From NCBI RefSeq assembly GCF_019279795.1, contig NC_056745.1:511625006-511689005 (forward strand): DNA of 64,000 nt, read 5' to 3'. Each line of letters begins with the position of its first letter. The stretch's first letter is position 1. The DNA comes from Protopterus annectens (lineage: Eukaryota > Chordata > Ceratodontiformes > Protopteridae). Made by a program: the position numbers and the translations under genes. Shown in pieces: positions 41,034 through 51,396 of this stretch. A model generated the notes under the pieces. The model made no database searches, was not told the origin of the DNA, and saw nothing but the letters and a program-made list of their open reading frames with translations.

Positions 41034-43219
41034 CCAGTCATCTCAGCATCTGGAAAGCCAAACCCATCATGAAATGATCTGAAGACCTCACTTGAACTAA
41101 AACATACTGCCCTCTCTTTGGAAAGCTTACTCCTGTAAGGAGGTGGTGGTTCCAATACCAGGAAACTGGATGGCTCCAATGTGGAGATCAGAACCAGAGC
41201 CAAAAGCAACCTCAGGAGCAGCGGAGCTGAAGCTAGTGGATTCGAAATGAGTGAAGGTCACCAGCAGGACACCTCTATCCCAGACTGCCTTAGCACCAAC
41301 AATGGAGCCAAGAAAGTCTGATCAGAATACCTCAGTGCCAAAGCTGTGAGTGAAGTTGCCGAGGACACAAAACCTGGGGATAAGGTATGGGGCCAATGAC
41401 GTTGTAGCCAAATAGTTAATTGGTGAATGAACTGAGATTGGGGCAAAGTGGACAGATATGACAGACTTCGGGACCAACGGGGTCAGGATGTCTAGCTGGG
41501 TTCTCAGGAATTTCTGCAACAAGCAGTCCAGATTTGCCTCAGAAGCATGCCAGCGGGATCTGAAGGATTTGGTTTAATGAAGTACTGAAGAGAGTCTTGG
41601 GGGGGGGGGTCACTGATCGGCTGTCCATTGAAAGAATCTTGAAGAAATACTGGTTCCAAGGGATCTGGATCTGGTGGAGGAGTGCATGTCAGTGATCAAG
41701 TCTCTGGGCTTGGAAGGTTCAGTGTTTCTTGGCTTAGTCACCTCTGGATCCGGGTGAAGCAACCCTTTCAAAATCAGTTTATTCCTATCAGCTAATGCCT
41801 GTGGTCAAAAGCCCTTTACAAATTTCACAGTGAACAGAGATAGGACACATCCAGGCACACTACAATCTGATTACAGAGTTCTTGTACCCAACCATTCTGA
41901 ACACTTATTAAAAATGGTTTGCTTGTCGATGGAGGAATTCAAAAATTCAACCAAGCAAGTCAAAAAAACAGTGCAACACAGTCATCAAACCTCACTTAAA
42001 TTTGAGAAAAAAATTTTAAACCACTGTTGCTGCAACTATCAAAAAAAAATCTACTCTAAAACAAAGATCTCACACATTAAGCTAATAACCTATATCTAAG
42101 AAAAAGATAGCATTCTGTCTTAACACCAGTAAGTATGAAACAGCAGAAGCAAAACATCAGGAAAAATACTTTAAGGGGCTGTATAACTACTAAAAAAGCT
42201 CAAATGTTGATGAAACTAGACTAAATGAACTACAATTACAATAGTGAGCCTTACAGGCATTAAGAGAATTTCTAGCTAAACATTCAAAAACAGAGATGAA
42301 GCACCTAGCTGCACTGAGATGCATCTGGTCATAAAGGAGGCAAATTACATCAGCAGTCAGTCAGGGGACAGACTTGTGGCAGAGAAAATCTTTACAGGGT
42401 TTAAGGCTGTAGTACTAATGTTGCTAGATCAGATTAGACAAGCAGCTCAAGGACCCATAAATCAGACACCAAACATCAGTAGGACTTGAGATCTTTCTGC
42501 ACAAACATAGCTTAGTTATGTACAATACTAGAGGATCACTTCCCTATCCACAAAGGAATCCCATATAGAGTATTACACAAGAATAGTTTTGTCTGTTCCG
42601 TTAAATCAAAAACAGAGGTGGGGAAAGAATAAAAGACAGAGCAGAATAAGATACTTGTATTACTTGAACTCTGGAGTGAGGTCACTAATAAAATCATAAC
42701 TTACCTCGCTTCTGTCCCACTTCACAGACAATTTATGCCACTGGTGGCATTTTCCATGTGGGAAATAATGTTGTGCCTTAACGCCTGTTAAATTACTCTC
42801 AAAGAATGTGGAATTTCCTCATATATCATCCAGTGTTATACATTACTTTTTTTCTTTTTTAAACAAAACATCTTTATTAAATCATGTGACACAGGTCATG
42901 TCACATCTAAATGAAAATAAACTATACTGACAATCTCACCTGCAGACACAGTCTAAACCATGCTGATGCAATTTTAATGTATCCAGCAATTGTTACTCAG
43001 CCATTACATAGCTCATTCAAATCCTGCCTTCTTTTAAACTGCATTCTTCCTATGCATGTATGGATCCCACATTTCCAATTTTTTTAATTCTGTCTAGACT
43101 AGCCCAGTTTTTGTATCTTGGGGAATATGTAAATTCACTCTCCTAGTACTGAATTCACATCTTCCATGCCAAATGCTTCCATACATTTCTTTAAAAATCT
43201 ATCCTCCTTTGTTATACTT
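41034..43219. other. Unassigned, maybe start of element K
   Basis: No convincing gene. 41,020-41,830 reads on the minus strand as Ser/Thr/Pro-rich stretches that could be a decayed gag head. 41,600-41,609 is a G-run. 41,830-42,700 is A-rich with no domain that I know. Homopolymer T/A at 42,845. Confidence 0.3.
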
Positions 43220-43580
43220 CCCTTTATGGGCCCCCCCCAAACACATCTTCATTGTTGCAAGTCAAATTCAAGTCCCCACCTGTAAGTAATATTCCTTGCT
43301 GAAAGCGGATTTCTCCCAGAACTTTCTTCAGCTCCATTATAAGCAGTGTTTGGTGGAATACATGCCAGTAACCCCTTAGTACTACAAATCTACCATTGTC
43401 TTTTTCCTCATCTATCACTATTGGAGCTCCTCTTACAATTAATATAAGTATTCCTCTCTTCCTTTGCCCCAGGTATTCTGCTGAATAGCCATCCTGAAAA
43501 CCTTTCTTTATCAAATTCACATGTTCAGTTCTTTCCAAGTGTCTCTCCTTTAGCATAGCTATTTGAAACTTACAGTTTTT
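43220..43580 (-). pseudogene. L1-type APE endonuclease fragment
   Basis: 110 open codons, minus strand: KERHLERTEHVNLIKKGF for the QETHL step, RGILILIVRGAPIVIDEEKD for the GVAILI step, GRFVVLRG, and GILLTGGDLNLTCNNEDVFG for the GDFN-xxD step. This order is that of ORF2 endonucleases of L1-clade LINEs. No other L1 part was found near; 42,840-43,220 is perhaps its RT side but unreadable. Confidence 0.7.
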
Positions 43581-44445
43581 AACTACAGTTCACTACTCTT
43601 TTTTGTATTTATATGCAAGACCATTAACGTTTAAAAACATTACAGAAGGGATTATTCTTCCCACCTTATATACAACAGCTTTTTTTGTTAACTATTTCCA
43701 ACTTTTGTATTACATGCATGCACTGCTTGACAGGCTAATTTTTTTCTTGTCATCTCCATTTGAAGCTGTGTCACATCTTGCAGAACTGTTTTTTTTTTTA
43801 TTGAAAACCCTCAAATAAAACACACAATACTCCCCCAAAAGAAATGACTAACACACAACTGTGTACATCTTCAAATATTGAAGTTTTACCCCTTAATATG
43901 AACAAAAGTTCCAAACTGACAGCCAAATACACAGACTCTAGCTAAACAGAAAAAGATTATCCATGCTAAGACGCATGGTAGAGCCTGTGATTCTTTTAAG
44001 TGCTGTCTGGTTTTTGCCTTATCTTTATAGCCCTCCAGGCTGGGAAAACACTTCAATGCCTTCAGTAAACATTTTCTCCAAGCCATTTCTCTTACCAGAC
44101 TGCCTGCTTAGTGACATGAGAACCAGATACAGGACTGTTTACTAGAAAAAAAGACATGATAATATTCAAAATTCTTTTTCATTTACTTGTTTTCTGTTAA
44201 ACCTTGTTACTATACAAAAGCTAATGACCTAACCCAGTCATTCCGCTACAGAAGAATGAAGGAAAAGCACACTAACTTTTTGTCATGCTTTTATAACCAG
44301 ATGCCCTTGTTGTTTTGTTTAAACTGCAGTGCCTATATATCTTAAAACTGAACAAGGAGAAAGAGAACGGAGAAAAAATAAACAGAAGCCTCTATTTACA
44401 TTAGTATCCCCAATACACTTAAAAATAACTGTAAAAAAAAAAAAA
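43581..44445. other. Unassigned stretch before element F
   Basis: A/T-rich. No domain on either strand. A-run of 15 just before the left end of F. Confidence 0.4.
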
Positions 44446-44610
44446 AAGAAGTTGCGTACTCACCATACCATTCCATGTTTGTTGTCCTTGATCTCGCCTT
44501 CCCTCTTGCTGTTTGGGTTGAGAGCCAATCCTCGGCTCAGACTCGGCCGTATACTATAGCTCGAGAGCTTTTACTGGCTCGAGGTTAGCCCCTATCCCAG
44601 CATGCCTAGC
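44446..44610 (+). repeat. Left terminal repeat of F
   Basis: gaagttgcgtactcaccat, then gttgtccttgatctcgcc, then cttgctgtttggg. The outer part recurs inverted at 44,858-44,912. The partner at the right end is outside the window. Confidence 0.7.
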
Positions 44611-44854
44611 GGTAGTTACCCAGATCTCATTTGTGATAACCCAACATTAAACCATATAAACAGACAAGAGATATACTCTACTTTACATATCCGATGACAC
44701 CTACACATAAAGATGTGACCCCTCCACAATAGTAATGGTAGTAGACTGAGACTAACCATAAGGTATGGCATAAAGAAAACCCAGGCAGTACAACCAATAA
44801 AACAAGGGATTCCTCTCGATCCTCCAGGAAGGGGGAAGGAGGGTGGGACACAAG

Positions 44855-44960
44855 AAGGAAGGCGAGATCAAGGACAACAAACGTGGAACGTTATGGTGAC
44901 TACATAACTTCTTTATCTTTTGCCCATATCTCGTCTTCGTTCTTGCTGTTTGGGACAGAG
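44855..44960 (-). repeat. Internal complementary region of F
   Basis: ggaaggcgagatcaagg, acaacaaacgtgg and ttatggtgactacataacttc are the complement of the left tip. The next words, atctcgtcttcgttcttgctg, are a second version of the repeat, as expected for the complement of the unseen right tip. Confidence 0.78.
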
Positions 44961-45001
44961 TCCCCAGCAACTGATTCTTGGGTGGCTAACTGGAAAAAAC
45001 T

Positions 45002-45920
45002 CTAAAGGACCGTGGAAACAAAGGATGCCCTGTTCCGGGAGGCCACATCCACTTTGTAATGAGTGATAAAGGTATGAAGATTAGCCCATGTAGCTGCTGT
45101 GCAGATCAAATCCAAAGGCAATCTGGCTTGAAAGTCAACAGAGGAAGACAAGGCCCTTGTTGAGTGCCCTTTAATCTTCCCTGGAAGTTTTTGATTACGC
45201 AATTCTTGGACATGTTTTATAGTGTCTGAAAGCCACTTTGATAATGTCATCTTTGAGACCACACAACCTGTTGTATTGTCCGCAAAGGATATGAACAATT
45301 GGTCAGATCTTCTAAAGTCCTTGGTCCTGTGTAAATAGAAACCTGTCTATGAACGTCAAATTGATGAAGCTTATACTCTGCCTTGTTGCTATAATTGGGA
45401 AAGAACACAGGAAGGTCTATGGATTGATACAAATTGTAGTCCGAACATACCTTGGGTAAGGAGGAGGGGAGGGTTCTGACAGAAACCCGATCTTTATGTA
45501 AATTCAAGTACGGGGGATGAATAGATAAGGCCTGTAATTCTGAAACCCTTCTAGCTGAAGTAATTGCAACCAATAACAGGGTCTTCCAAGTCGGAAATGT
45601 GAGCGGACAAGAAGCAGATGGTTCGAAGGGAGGAAGAATCAGAGCATCTAAAACTAAATTTAGACTCCTGGGGGGGGGGGGTTATCTTATTGGAGGTCTT
45701 AATAGGGTAGTACCTCTTAGAAATGGCTTGCATAACCTATGGGACATTATATTGGAACCCATTTCTCCCATATGGAAATCAGAAATGGCAGCTAACTGCA
45801 CTCAGACAGTAGCAGCAGCTGCTCCTTGGTCAAAGGTTTCAGCAAGGAATTCAAGAATCTTTGAAATGGGAGCAGTAAAACGATCAACCTGATTTTTGTC
45901 CGCCGAAAAGAGAACCTCTT
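45002..45920 (-). pseudogene. Tyrosine recombinase of F
   Basis: ITSARRVSELQALSI (Arg I) near 45,565, HKDRVSVRTLPSSLPKV, a DLPVFFPNYSNKAEYKLHQF step, then in the next frame VSKMTLSKWLSDTI, GHSTRALSSS (HxxR) and WANLHTFITHYKVD (Tyr), ending NRASFVSTVL. All four catalytic steps are visible. Two frames, 45,247-45,573 and 45,002-45,298, overlap, so one frameshift near 45,300. The N-terminal core (to about 45,920) is decayed and has a G-run at 45,671. Confidence 0.82.
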
Positions 45921-46129
45921 CCATTTACTAGCATAAAGTCTCCTTGTAGTGGGGCAAATGGGAGAAAATCAAAATGTGTTGAACTGCTGGAGAAACATCA
46001 GGAAGCCTGGATAAGACCGGAAGTGGAGAAACCAAGCTATGAGCTTGAGAGTTTGTATGGAAGGATGGAGAGACCCTGACTGATGCCTCAAAAGATCTGG
46101 CACTGGGTCCAGGATCTAAGGCTCTCCTC

Positions 46130-46558
46130 GCAGGTGAGGCCAAAGGAATAGGAACCATATCTGACTAGTCCAGTAAGGGGCAATGAGGATTAACTTGTAA
46201 CTCAATGACTGTGGTTTCTGAAGAACCTTGGGGATCAGGGGAAAAGGCGTAAAGCACTTCTGGGGGCCAATCGTGAACAAGTGCGTCACTGTGGGACTGT
46301 CCCGGTGGTAGGACTACGGCAAAGTAGCTGCTGCATTTGTTGAGGGGGGTGGCAAACAGACTGCAGCATGGCTGGCCCCATTTGCAAAAGTCCGCAACTT
46401 CCTGCTTCAGGGACCACTTGTGGGGCATCAGGACAGCCCAGCTGAGCTTGTCTGCTATCACGTTGGATTTCCCTGGGATGTGCGTTGCAACCAGAAAGCG
46501 TTGGGAAGATGGCGCCCATTGCCAAACTCGTAGAGCCTCTCGACTCAAGGGGTAAGAC
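46130..46558 (-). pseudogene. RNase H end and methyltransferase-like domain of F
   Basis: Open in 46,165-46,575: SYPLSREALRVWQW, THIPGKSNVIADKLS (the last RNase H Asp step), MPHKWSLKQEV, SLFATPLNKC (the DLFAS-N step), DALVHDWPPEVLYAFSPDP (the DALxxxW and FPP steps; FPP reads FSP). Then LILIAPYW-type in another frame. Cut on the high side by DIRS E. Confidence 0.75.
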
Positions 46559-46775
46559 AGTACAGTTGTGTACACTTACCATAAATGTAGATGTTAGAGT
46601 GTATTCACTGTTGCAGTCATCACATTTGGGTTATCTGCCTGCAGGTAGCCCTCAGCTGGCCTGAATATCAGAGTCTTCGGATTTCTGCATAGGATGCTGT
46701 CACTTCTTCCATGACGTCAAGTCGTCAGGGGTATAAACGCATGCAGCCGACGCCATTATATCAGTTTTTCTTGCC
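46559..46775 (+). repeat. Left terminal repeat of E
   Basis: agtacagttgtgtacacttacc to tttttcttgcc. TGACGTCA near 46,711 and ggtataaac near 46,731. The right partner is not in the window. Confidence 0.88.
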
Positions 46776-46937
46776 CCAGATGTCAGGTGCCCCCACAATA
46801 AGAAGCAATTATATGGGATGGTACACCCCCATCAAAAAGCAAATACACATGAAAAAAAAAAAAAATTATATACACACCAAACAAGAGGGAAAGGTAGAGC
46901 TATGAGAAGTCAGGAGGCTGGAGGGAGGGTAACCAGG

Positions 46938-47035
46938 ACTGCAATAGTGAATACACTCGAACATCTACATTTATGGTAAGTGTACACAACTGTACTATGT
47001 TCTTCATGTTTCACTGTTGCAGTCAACACATTTGG
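46938..47035 (-). repeat. Internal complementary region of E
   Basis: Complement of the left tip (gtgaatacactcgaacatc to caactgtact) followed by atgttcttcatgtttcac, presumably the complement of the unseen right tip. Confidence 0.87.
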
Positions 47036-47069
47036 CTTGATTCCCAAAGCTAAGGAAGGGAGGAGGTAG

Positions 47070-47994
47070 TTAAAGAGCATTAGGGCCAGCTATTAAGCCC
47101 TGCAAGACTGTTGCAGCAAATCCAGCTCTGGATTTAGAAAAGATAGGCAGGTGGTAATGCTTGGTGAAGGTGTGTAGAGCGCTCCAGGTAGCAGCTTCCA
47201 GGATGTCCCTGGTAGGGACGACTCTGAGAAATGCCGTAGAGGTAGATGCAGCCCTGGTGGAATGTGATCTTATCCCCTGTGAGGTAGGTTTTCCATGCTG
47301 CTCGTAGCAGAGATTAATGCAAGGGGCTATCCATTTGGAAATGGTTTGCTTTGAAATGGCCTTCCCCTCTTGCTCTGCAGCAAAATCAACTAGCAGCTGG
47401 TCAGATTTTCTGAGGCTTAGTCCTGTCCAAACAGAATGTAAGTTGTCTGTGCACGTCCAGAGTACAGTATCCATTCCCCTTTGTTTTGTGGATTAGGGGA
47501 AAAAAGTAGGAAAATGAATGCACTTGGTTTAGGGCCACACTAGACACCACCTTGGGCATAAAGGAAGGATTAGTCCTGCGGGAAACCCTGTCCGCATGGA
47601 AGATAATAAAAGGTTCTACTGCCATGAGGGCCTGTAATTCAGAATTCTTGCTGAAGTGATGGCTAGAAGTAACGCTGTTTTCCAAGAAAGGAATTTCAAC
47701 TCAGCTGTTGCAGCTGGCTCAAGGGGGGGGGGGGGGGGAGTGAGCTTTTCCAATACAAAGTTAAGGTCGCAGGCTGGAGAGGGAGCTCTCCTGGCGGGTC
47801 TTAAATTTTTGGCCCCTCTAAGGAATTGTTTTAGCAAGGGGGTGAGAAGAGGGGTGGCTCAATATTATGTGCTGAAATGGCACAGGCAAGAATCTTAATT
47901 GATGAGAAAGACAGGCCCTTGTGGAGCACTTCTGTTAAGTACTCCAGAATATGAGGTAAGCTGGGCACCGTTGTGCCCATCCCCTGAGCCTGGC
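47070..47994 (-). pseudogene. Tyrosine recombinase of E, C-terminal piece
   Basis: Catalytic part open in 47,070-47,474: KAISKQTISKWIAPCI, HSTRAASTSTAFLR (HxxR) and WSALHTFTKHYHLPIFS (Tyr; the next Tyr is Phe). Next frame: SELQALMAVEPFIIF, SFMPKVVSSVALNQ. Arg I is disturbed by a small deletion near 47,645 (TSARI where TSARRVSEL is usual). A G-run of 13 at 47,727 shifts the frame. The N-terminal end is at 53,362-53,480, across G. Confidence 0.84.
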
Positions 47995-48075
47995 TGTTGT
48001 GTACCTACCATAAATGTAGATGTTTGAGTGTATTCACTGTTGCAGTCATTACACTTGGGTTATCCTGCCCCCAGA
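47995..48075 (+). repeat. Left terminal repeat of G, internally deleted
   Basis: Starts at gttgtgtacctacc and lacks the first agtaca. After ttatcctgcc it jumps to cccagatagg, where a full repeat would run another 140 bases to cttgcc. The two sides share gcc(cc), so a deletion between short matches is likely. The CRE/TATA part is lost on this side. Confidence 0.82.
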
Positions 48076-48233
48076 TAGGAAGGCTGGAAAAATAAAATTA
48101 TGCCAAAAAGCATGCATGTACTAATATAAACACTTCCTTCATCTACAAGCAAATACACCACATAGGTTGTATAGAGATGAGAAGTACAGAGAAGTCCCAG
48201 CAAAGAAAAGGGGGATGGTGGGTGGGTAACCTG

Positions 48234-48330
48234 GACTGCAACAGTGAATACACTCGAACATCTACATTTATGGTAGGTACACAACTGTACTATGCTCATC
48301 GTGTTTCACTGTTGCATTCATTACACTTGG
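48234..48330 (-). repeat. Internal complementary region of G
   Basis: actgcaacagtgaatacactc to acaactgtact, then atgctcatcgtgtttcactg. It keeps the complement of the full left tip, including the agtaca now lost from the real left end, so that loss came after insertion. Confidence 0.85.
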
Positions 48331-48364
48331 GTTGAATCCCAAAGCTGAGGTTGGGCGGCTGGGT

Positions 48365-49400
48365 CTAAAGAGGATTAGGAGAGGCTACCAGGCCCTGCAG
48401 AACTGCAGTGGCAAAGCCTGCTCTGGATTTAGAGTAGAGAGGTAAGTGGTAGTGCTTGGTGAAAGTGTGCACTGAACTCCAGGTTGCAGCTTCTAAAATG
48501 TCTTTGGTTGGTACTCCTCTGAGAAAGGCTGCTGAAGTGGCTGCTGCTCTGGTAGAATGTGGCCTAATGCCCTTAGGCACTGATTTGCCATGTTGAAGCG
48601 AATGCAGTGTCCTATCCATTTTGAAACTGTCTGCTTTGAGATGGGCTTTCCTTGTGATCCTGCAGCGTAGGCTACAAACAGTTGCTCAGTTTTTCTGAAA
48701 GCTTTTGTTTTGTACAAGTAGAATCGTAGCCGTCTGTGCATGTCCAAAGCATGCAGAAGTCTCTCCCCTTTATTCTGGGGATTTGGATAGAAAGTTGGTA
48801 AATGAATGATTTGGTTAAGAGCCACATTGGAAACTACCTTTGGCATGAATGTTGGGTTTGTCCTAAGAGACCCTGTCCTGGTGAAAAATGATAAAAGGTT
48901 CCACTGCCATTAATGCCTGTAACTCTGAGACTCTTCTTGCTGAAGTTATTGCTAGGAGCAGAGCAGTTTTCCATAAGAATTTTATATCAGCTGTGCTGGC
49001 TGGCTCAAAAGGAGGCAGTGTAAGCTTTTCTAAAACAAAATTGAGATCCCAAGTAGGTATTGGTGCCCTCCTTGGGGGTCTTATGTTTTTTGCCCCTCTG
49101 AGGTACTGCCTTAGTAGTGGATGTGAAAAAATAGGAGGTTCTGTATTGTAAGGAGCTGAAATGGCAGAGGCATGGATTTTAATAGATGAGGAGGATAGGC
49201 CTTTGTCCAGCATCTCAGTTAGTTATTGTCAAATCTGAGGTATATTTGGAACAAGTGGTTCGAGCCCTGGTGCCTGGGTCCAAGCACAGAATCTCTTCCA
49301 TTTTTCTGCATAAGATTTCCTAGTGCTGGGCCTCCTGGCTTCTAAAAGGACATCCATAACAGCTTTAGAGACAGGTTTGGTCTGAGTGGCTACATTATCT
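48365..49400 (-). pseudogene. Tyrosine recombinase of G
   Basis: N-terminal part (48,863-49,213): SIKIHASAISAPYNTEPP, LRQYLRGAKNIRPPRRA, TSARRVSELQALMAVEPF (Arg I). Then PKVVSNVALNQIIHLPTF, AYAAGSQGKPISKQTVSKWI, and, one frame over, PHSTRAAATSAAFLRG (HxxR) and WSSVHTFTKHYHLPLYS (Tyr). Three frames, otherwise all catalytic steps kept. The very N-terminus (ARRPSTRKSY-type) lies near 49,330 after a stop. Confidence 0.86.
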
Positions 49401-49464
49401 GCCATACTGCCAGATTTAAAGTTTTGAGTTGACTGTGCAGAATCTGTTTTGTTGAGTCAGATCA

Positions 49465-49840
49465 TCAGGAATTTGAGGTACAGGCTAGGCTGGGCCTTGA
49501 GACAAGCTCTTTAGGATTGGGTACCAGTGCTGCCGTGGCCAGTCTGGGGCAATCAAGATCATTTTTGGCCTCTCTTGTCTGACTTTTAGGAGCACCTTGG
49601 GAAGAAGAGGCAATGGAGGGAAGGCATAAACTGTCAAGGTTTTCCAGCTGAATGAGAGAGCATCCACTTTCTATGCTTGTGAGTGATAAGTTCTTGTGCA
49701 GAATTTCTGTAGTTGGCAGTTGTGAGGGGAGGCAAAAAGATAGCTGTCTGGGCGTCCCCATTTCCTTGTTATCATGCTGAACACCTGTGGATTTAGTTTC
49801 CATTTGTGAGGATCCATGAGATTTCTGCTTAGTTCGTCTG
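49465..49840 (-). pseudogene. Methyltransferase-like domain of G
   Basis: MDALSFSWKTLTVYAFPPLP, LLPKVLLKVRQERPKMILIA and PDWPRQHWYPILKS in 49,485-49,667, preceded by MDPHKWKLNPQ and KWGRPDSYLFAS in the frame above. The other open frame (49,465-49,971) over the same DNA leads to the recombinase. DLFAS reads YLFAS, so one Asp is lost. Confidence 0.75.
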
Positions 49841-50684
49841 CCAGTGTATTTTTCGTTCCTGGCAGGAATTGTGCCTGCAGATGTACTTGATAGGTCAGTG
49901 CTGTGTTCCACAAAGTCATGGCTTGCCTGCAGAGAGGGTAGGAATGTGTGCCCCTCTTGCTTATGTACCACATAACTGTGGTATTGTCAGTCTTTATTAG
50001 TAGTTGTCCTGGATGTAGTAGGTCCTTGAAAGCTGTCCGGGCATTCTGTATAGCTAGCATCTCTTTTTGATTGATGTGAAGATGCATTTGTTCCTTGGGC
50101 CCCTGAATACATTTTCCTGCCATATGTGCCCCCCAGGCATAATCCGATGAATCCGTTATTGTCTGCCTGGCTGTGGGTAAGGTGAAAGGCTGTCCCTTGT
50201 TGTGGTGACAGGCCTGGGACCACCATCGAAACTCCTGTTGTAGGCAGGGAATTAAAGTTATTGTTTCCAGGCTGTGGCAATGTTGAGTCCAAACACTTTT
50301 TAGATACCATTGTAGTTTCCTCATATGCAGTCTTGCATATGGAATTAGTAGAATGCAGGATGCCATGAAGCCCAGGGTCTGCAGAATTTTTCTTGCAGGG
50401 AGCTGGGTCTTTGTTGCCATCATTTGAAAGTAATGAGCCAGTTGCCTTTGCTTGTCTGGCGCGAGATAAGCCATCTGGGCAGTTGTATTTAAGCTTGCAC
50501 CCAGGAATATTATCTCTTGAGAGGGCACTAGTTTTGATTTCTTTTCGTTTACTGTGTACCCTAGGCAAATTAGTAATATTCTTACAAACGCCAGATGCTT
50601 TAGAAGAATGTCCTTGCTCTCTGCTTGAATAAGGCAGTCGTCCAAGTAGGGATATATTAGAATTCCTCTGTCTGCAAAATGCAA
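49671..50684 (-). pseudogene. RNase H region of G (end of RT to LSR step)
   Basis: 337 open codons. Starts inside RT (YPYLDDCLIQAESKD, motif C at 50,636-50,647), then YTVNEKKSKLVPSQ, ARKILQTLGFMASCILLIPY, HMRKLQWYLKSVW, then RNase H: TDSSDYAWGAHMAGKC (first Asp), HINQKEMLAIQNA (Glu), IKTDNTTVMWYI (second Asp) and GTKNTLADELSR (last Asp), ending in the DPHKWKL step. The D-E-D-D set is complete: the best RNase H in the window. Confidence 0.85.
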
Positions 50685-51396
50685 TTACTGGTGCCAGGCA
50701 TTTTGTGAAGACCCTGGGTGCAGTAGATAAGCCAAAGGGCAGTGCAGAGAATTGGTAATGCATTGAGCCAGCTATGAATCTGAGGTATCTTCTGCAAGAT
50801 TGCCTGATTGGGACATGCAGGTATGCCTTCTTGAGGTCCAAAGTAACTAGCCAAGCCTTCTTGCCCAGCATGGGTAGAAGTTGCTGCAGTGTTAACATTT
50901 TGAATTTTGGAACATCCAGGAAAGTATTTAGGATTGACAAGTCCAGTATTGGTCTCCAGGCTTTATCCTTTCTGGGTACTAGGAAAAGTCTTGAGTAAAA
51001 TCCTTTTCCTTGTTCTTGCTGTGGTACTCTTTGAACAGCTGCCATGTCCATGAGAGCAGCAATTTGTTTTTGTTCCTCTGCCCATTGGTTTTGTGGCAGG
51101 TCCGGCATACCTTTTGATTTTGGAAGGGTGTGAAAGTGGAACCTGTAACCCTGAGAAACAATATTCAGTACCCATTTGTCCTGGGTGATAATGCGCCAAT
51201 TCTGTGAGAAAAGTGCTAGCTTTCCCCCTAGGGGTGCTGCCAAAAGGTAAGTGCTCAGCATTTGTAGAGGGAAGTCATTGGGACTGTTTCCTATAAGGTT
51301 GTGACTTGTCTTCTCCTCCTTTGGGAGCTGAAGCACCCCATTGTTTAGGTCTGTAGGAGCCTCGGGGCTGAGATCTGCCTCTTTGTGGGCCGACAC
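50500..51396 (-). pseudogene. RT of G
   Basis: In the frame of 49,987-51,396: PLGGKLALFSQNWRIITQDK, SKGMPDLPQNQW, FYSRLFLVPRKDKAWRPILD, LVTLDLKKAYLHVPI (motif A, one Glu changed to Lys), QFSALPFGLSTAPRVF and CLAPVIAFCRQR. The YLDD step is then in another frame after a one- or two-base loss near 50,672. So RT is whole except for one frameshift. The first 60 codons overlap the Gag tail in a different frame. Confidence 0.85.

Larger units (their letters stand above)
44446..46558 (-). mobile_element. DIRS element F, a second family, left part only
   Basis: Minus strand: left terminal repeat, ICR, YR, methyltransferase-like domain and the end of RNase H. Its tips (aagaagttgcgtactcacc) are unlike those of A to I, and the proteins differ much, but the plan is the same. 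DIRS E cuts it at 46,558, so the rest probably resumes beyond the window. This is a separate DIRS family. Confidence 0.82.

Noticed and set aside
43224-43556. Whole L1 element
   Set aside because: Only an endonuclease stretch is readable; neither RT nor ORF1 was found near it.
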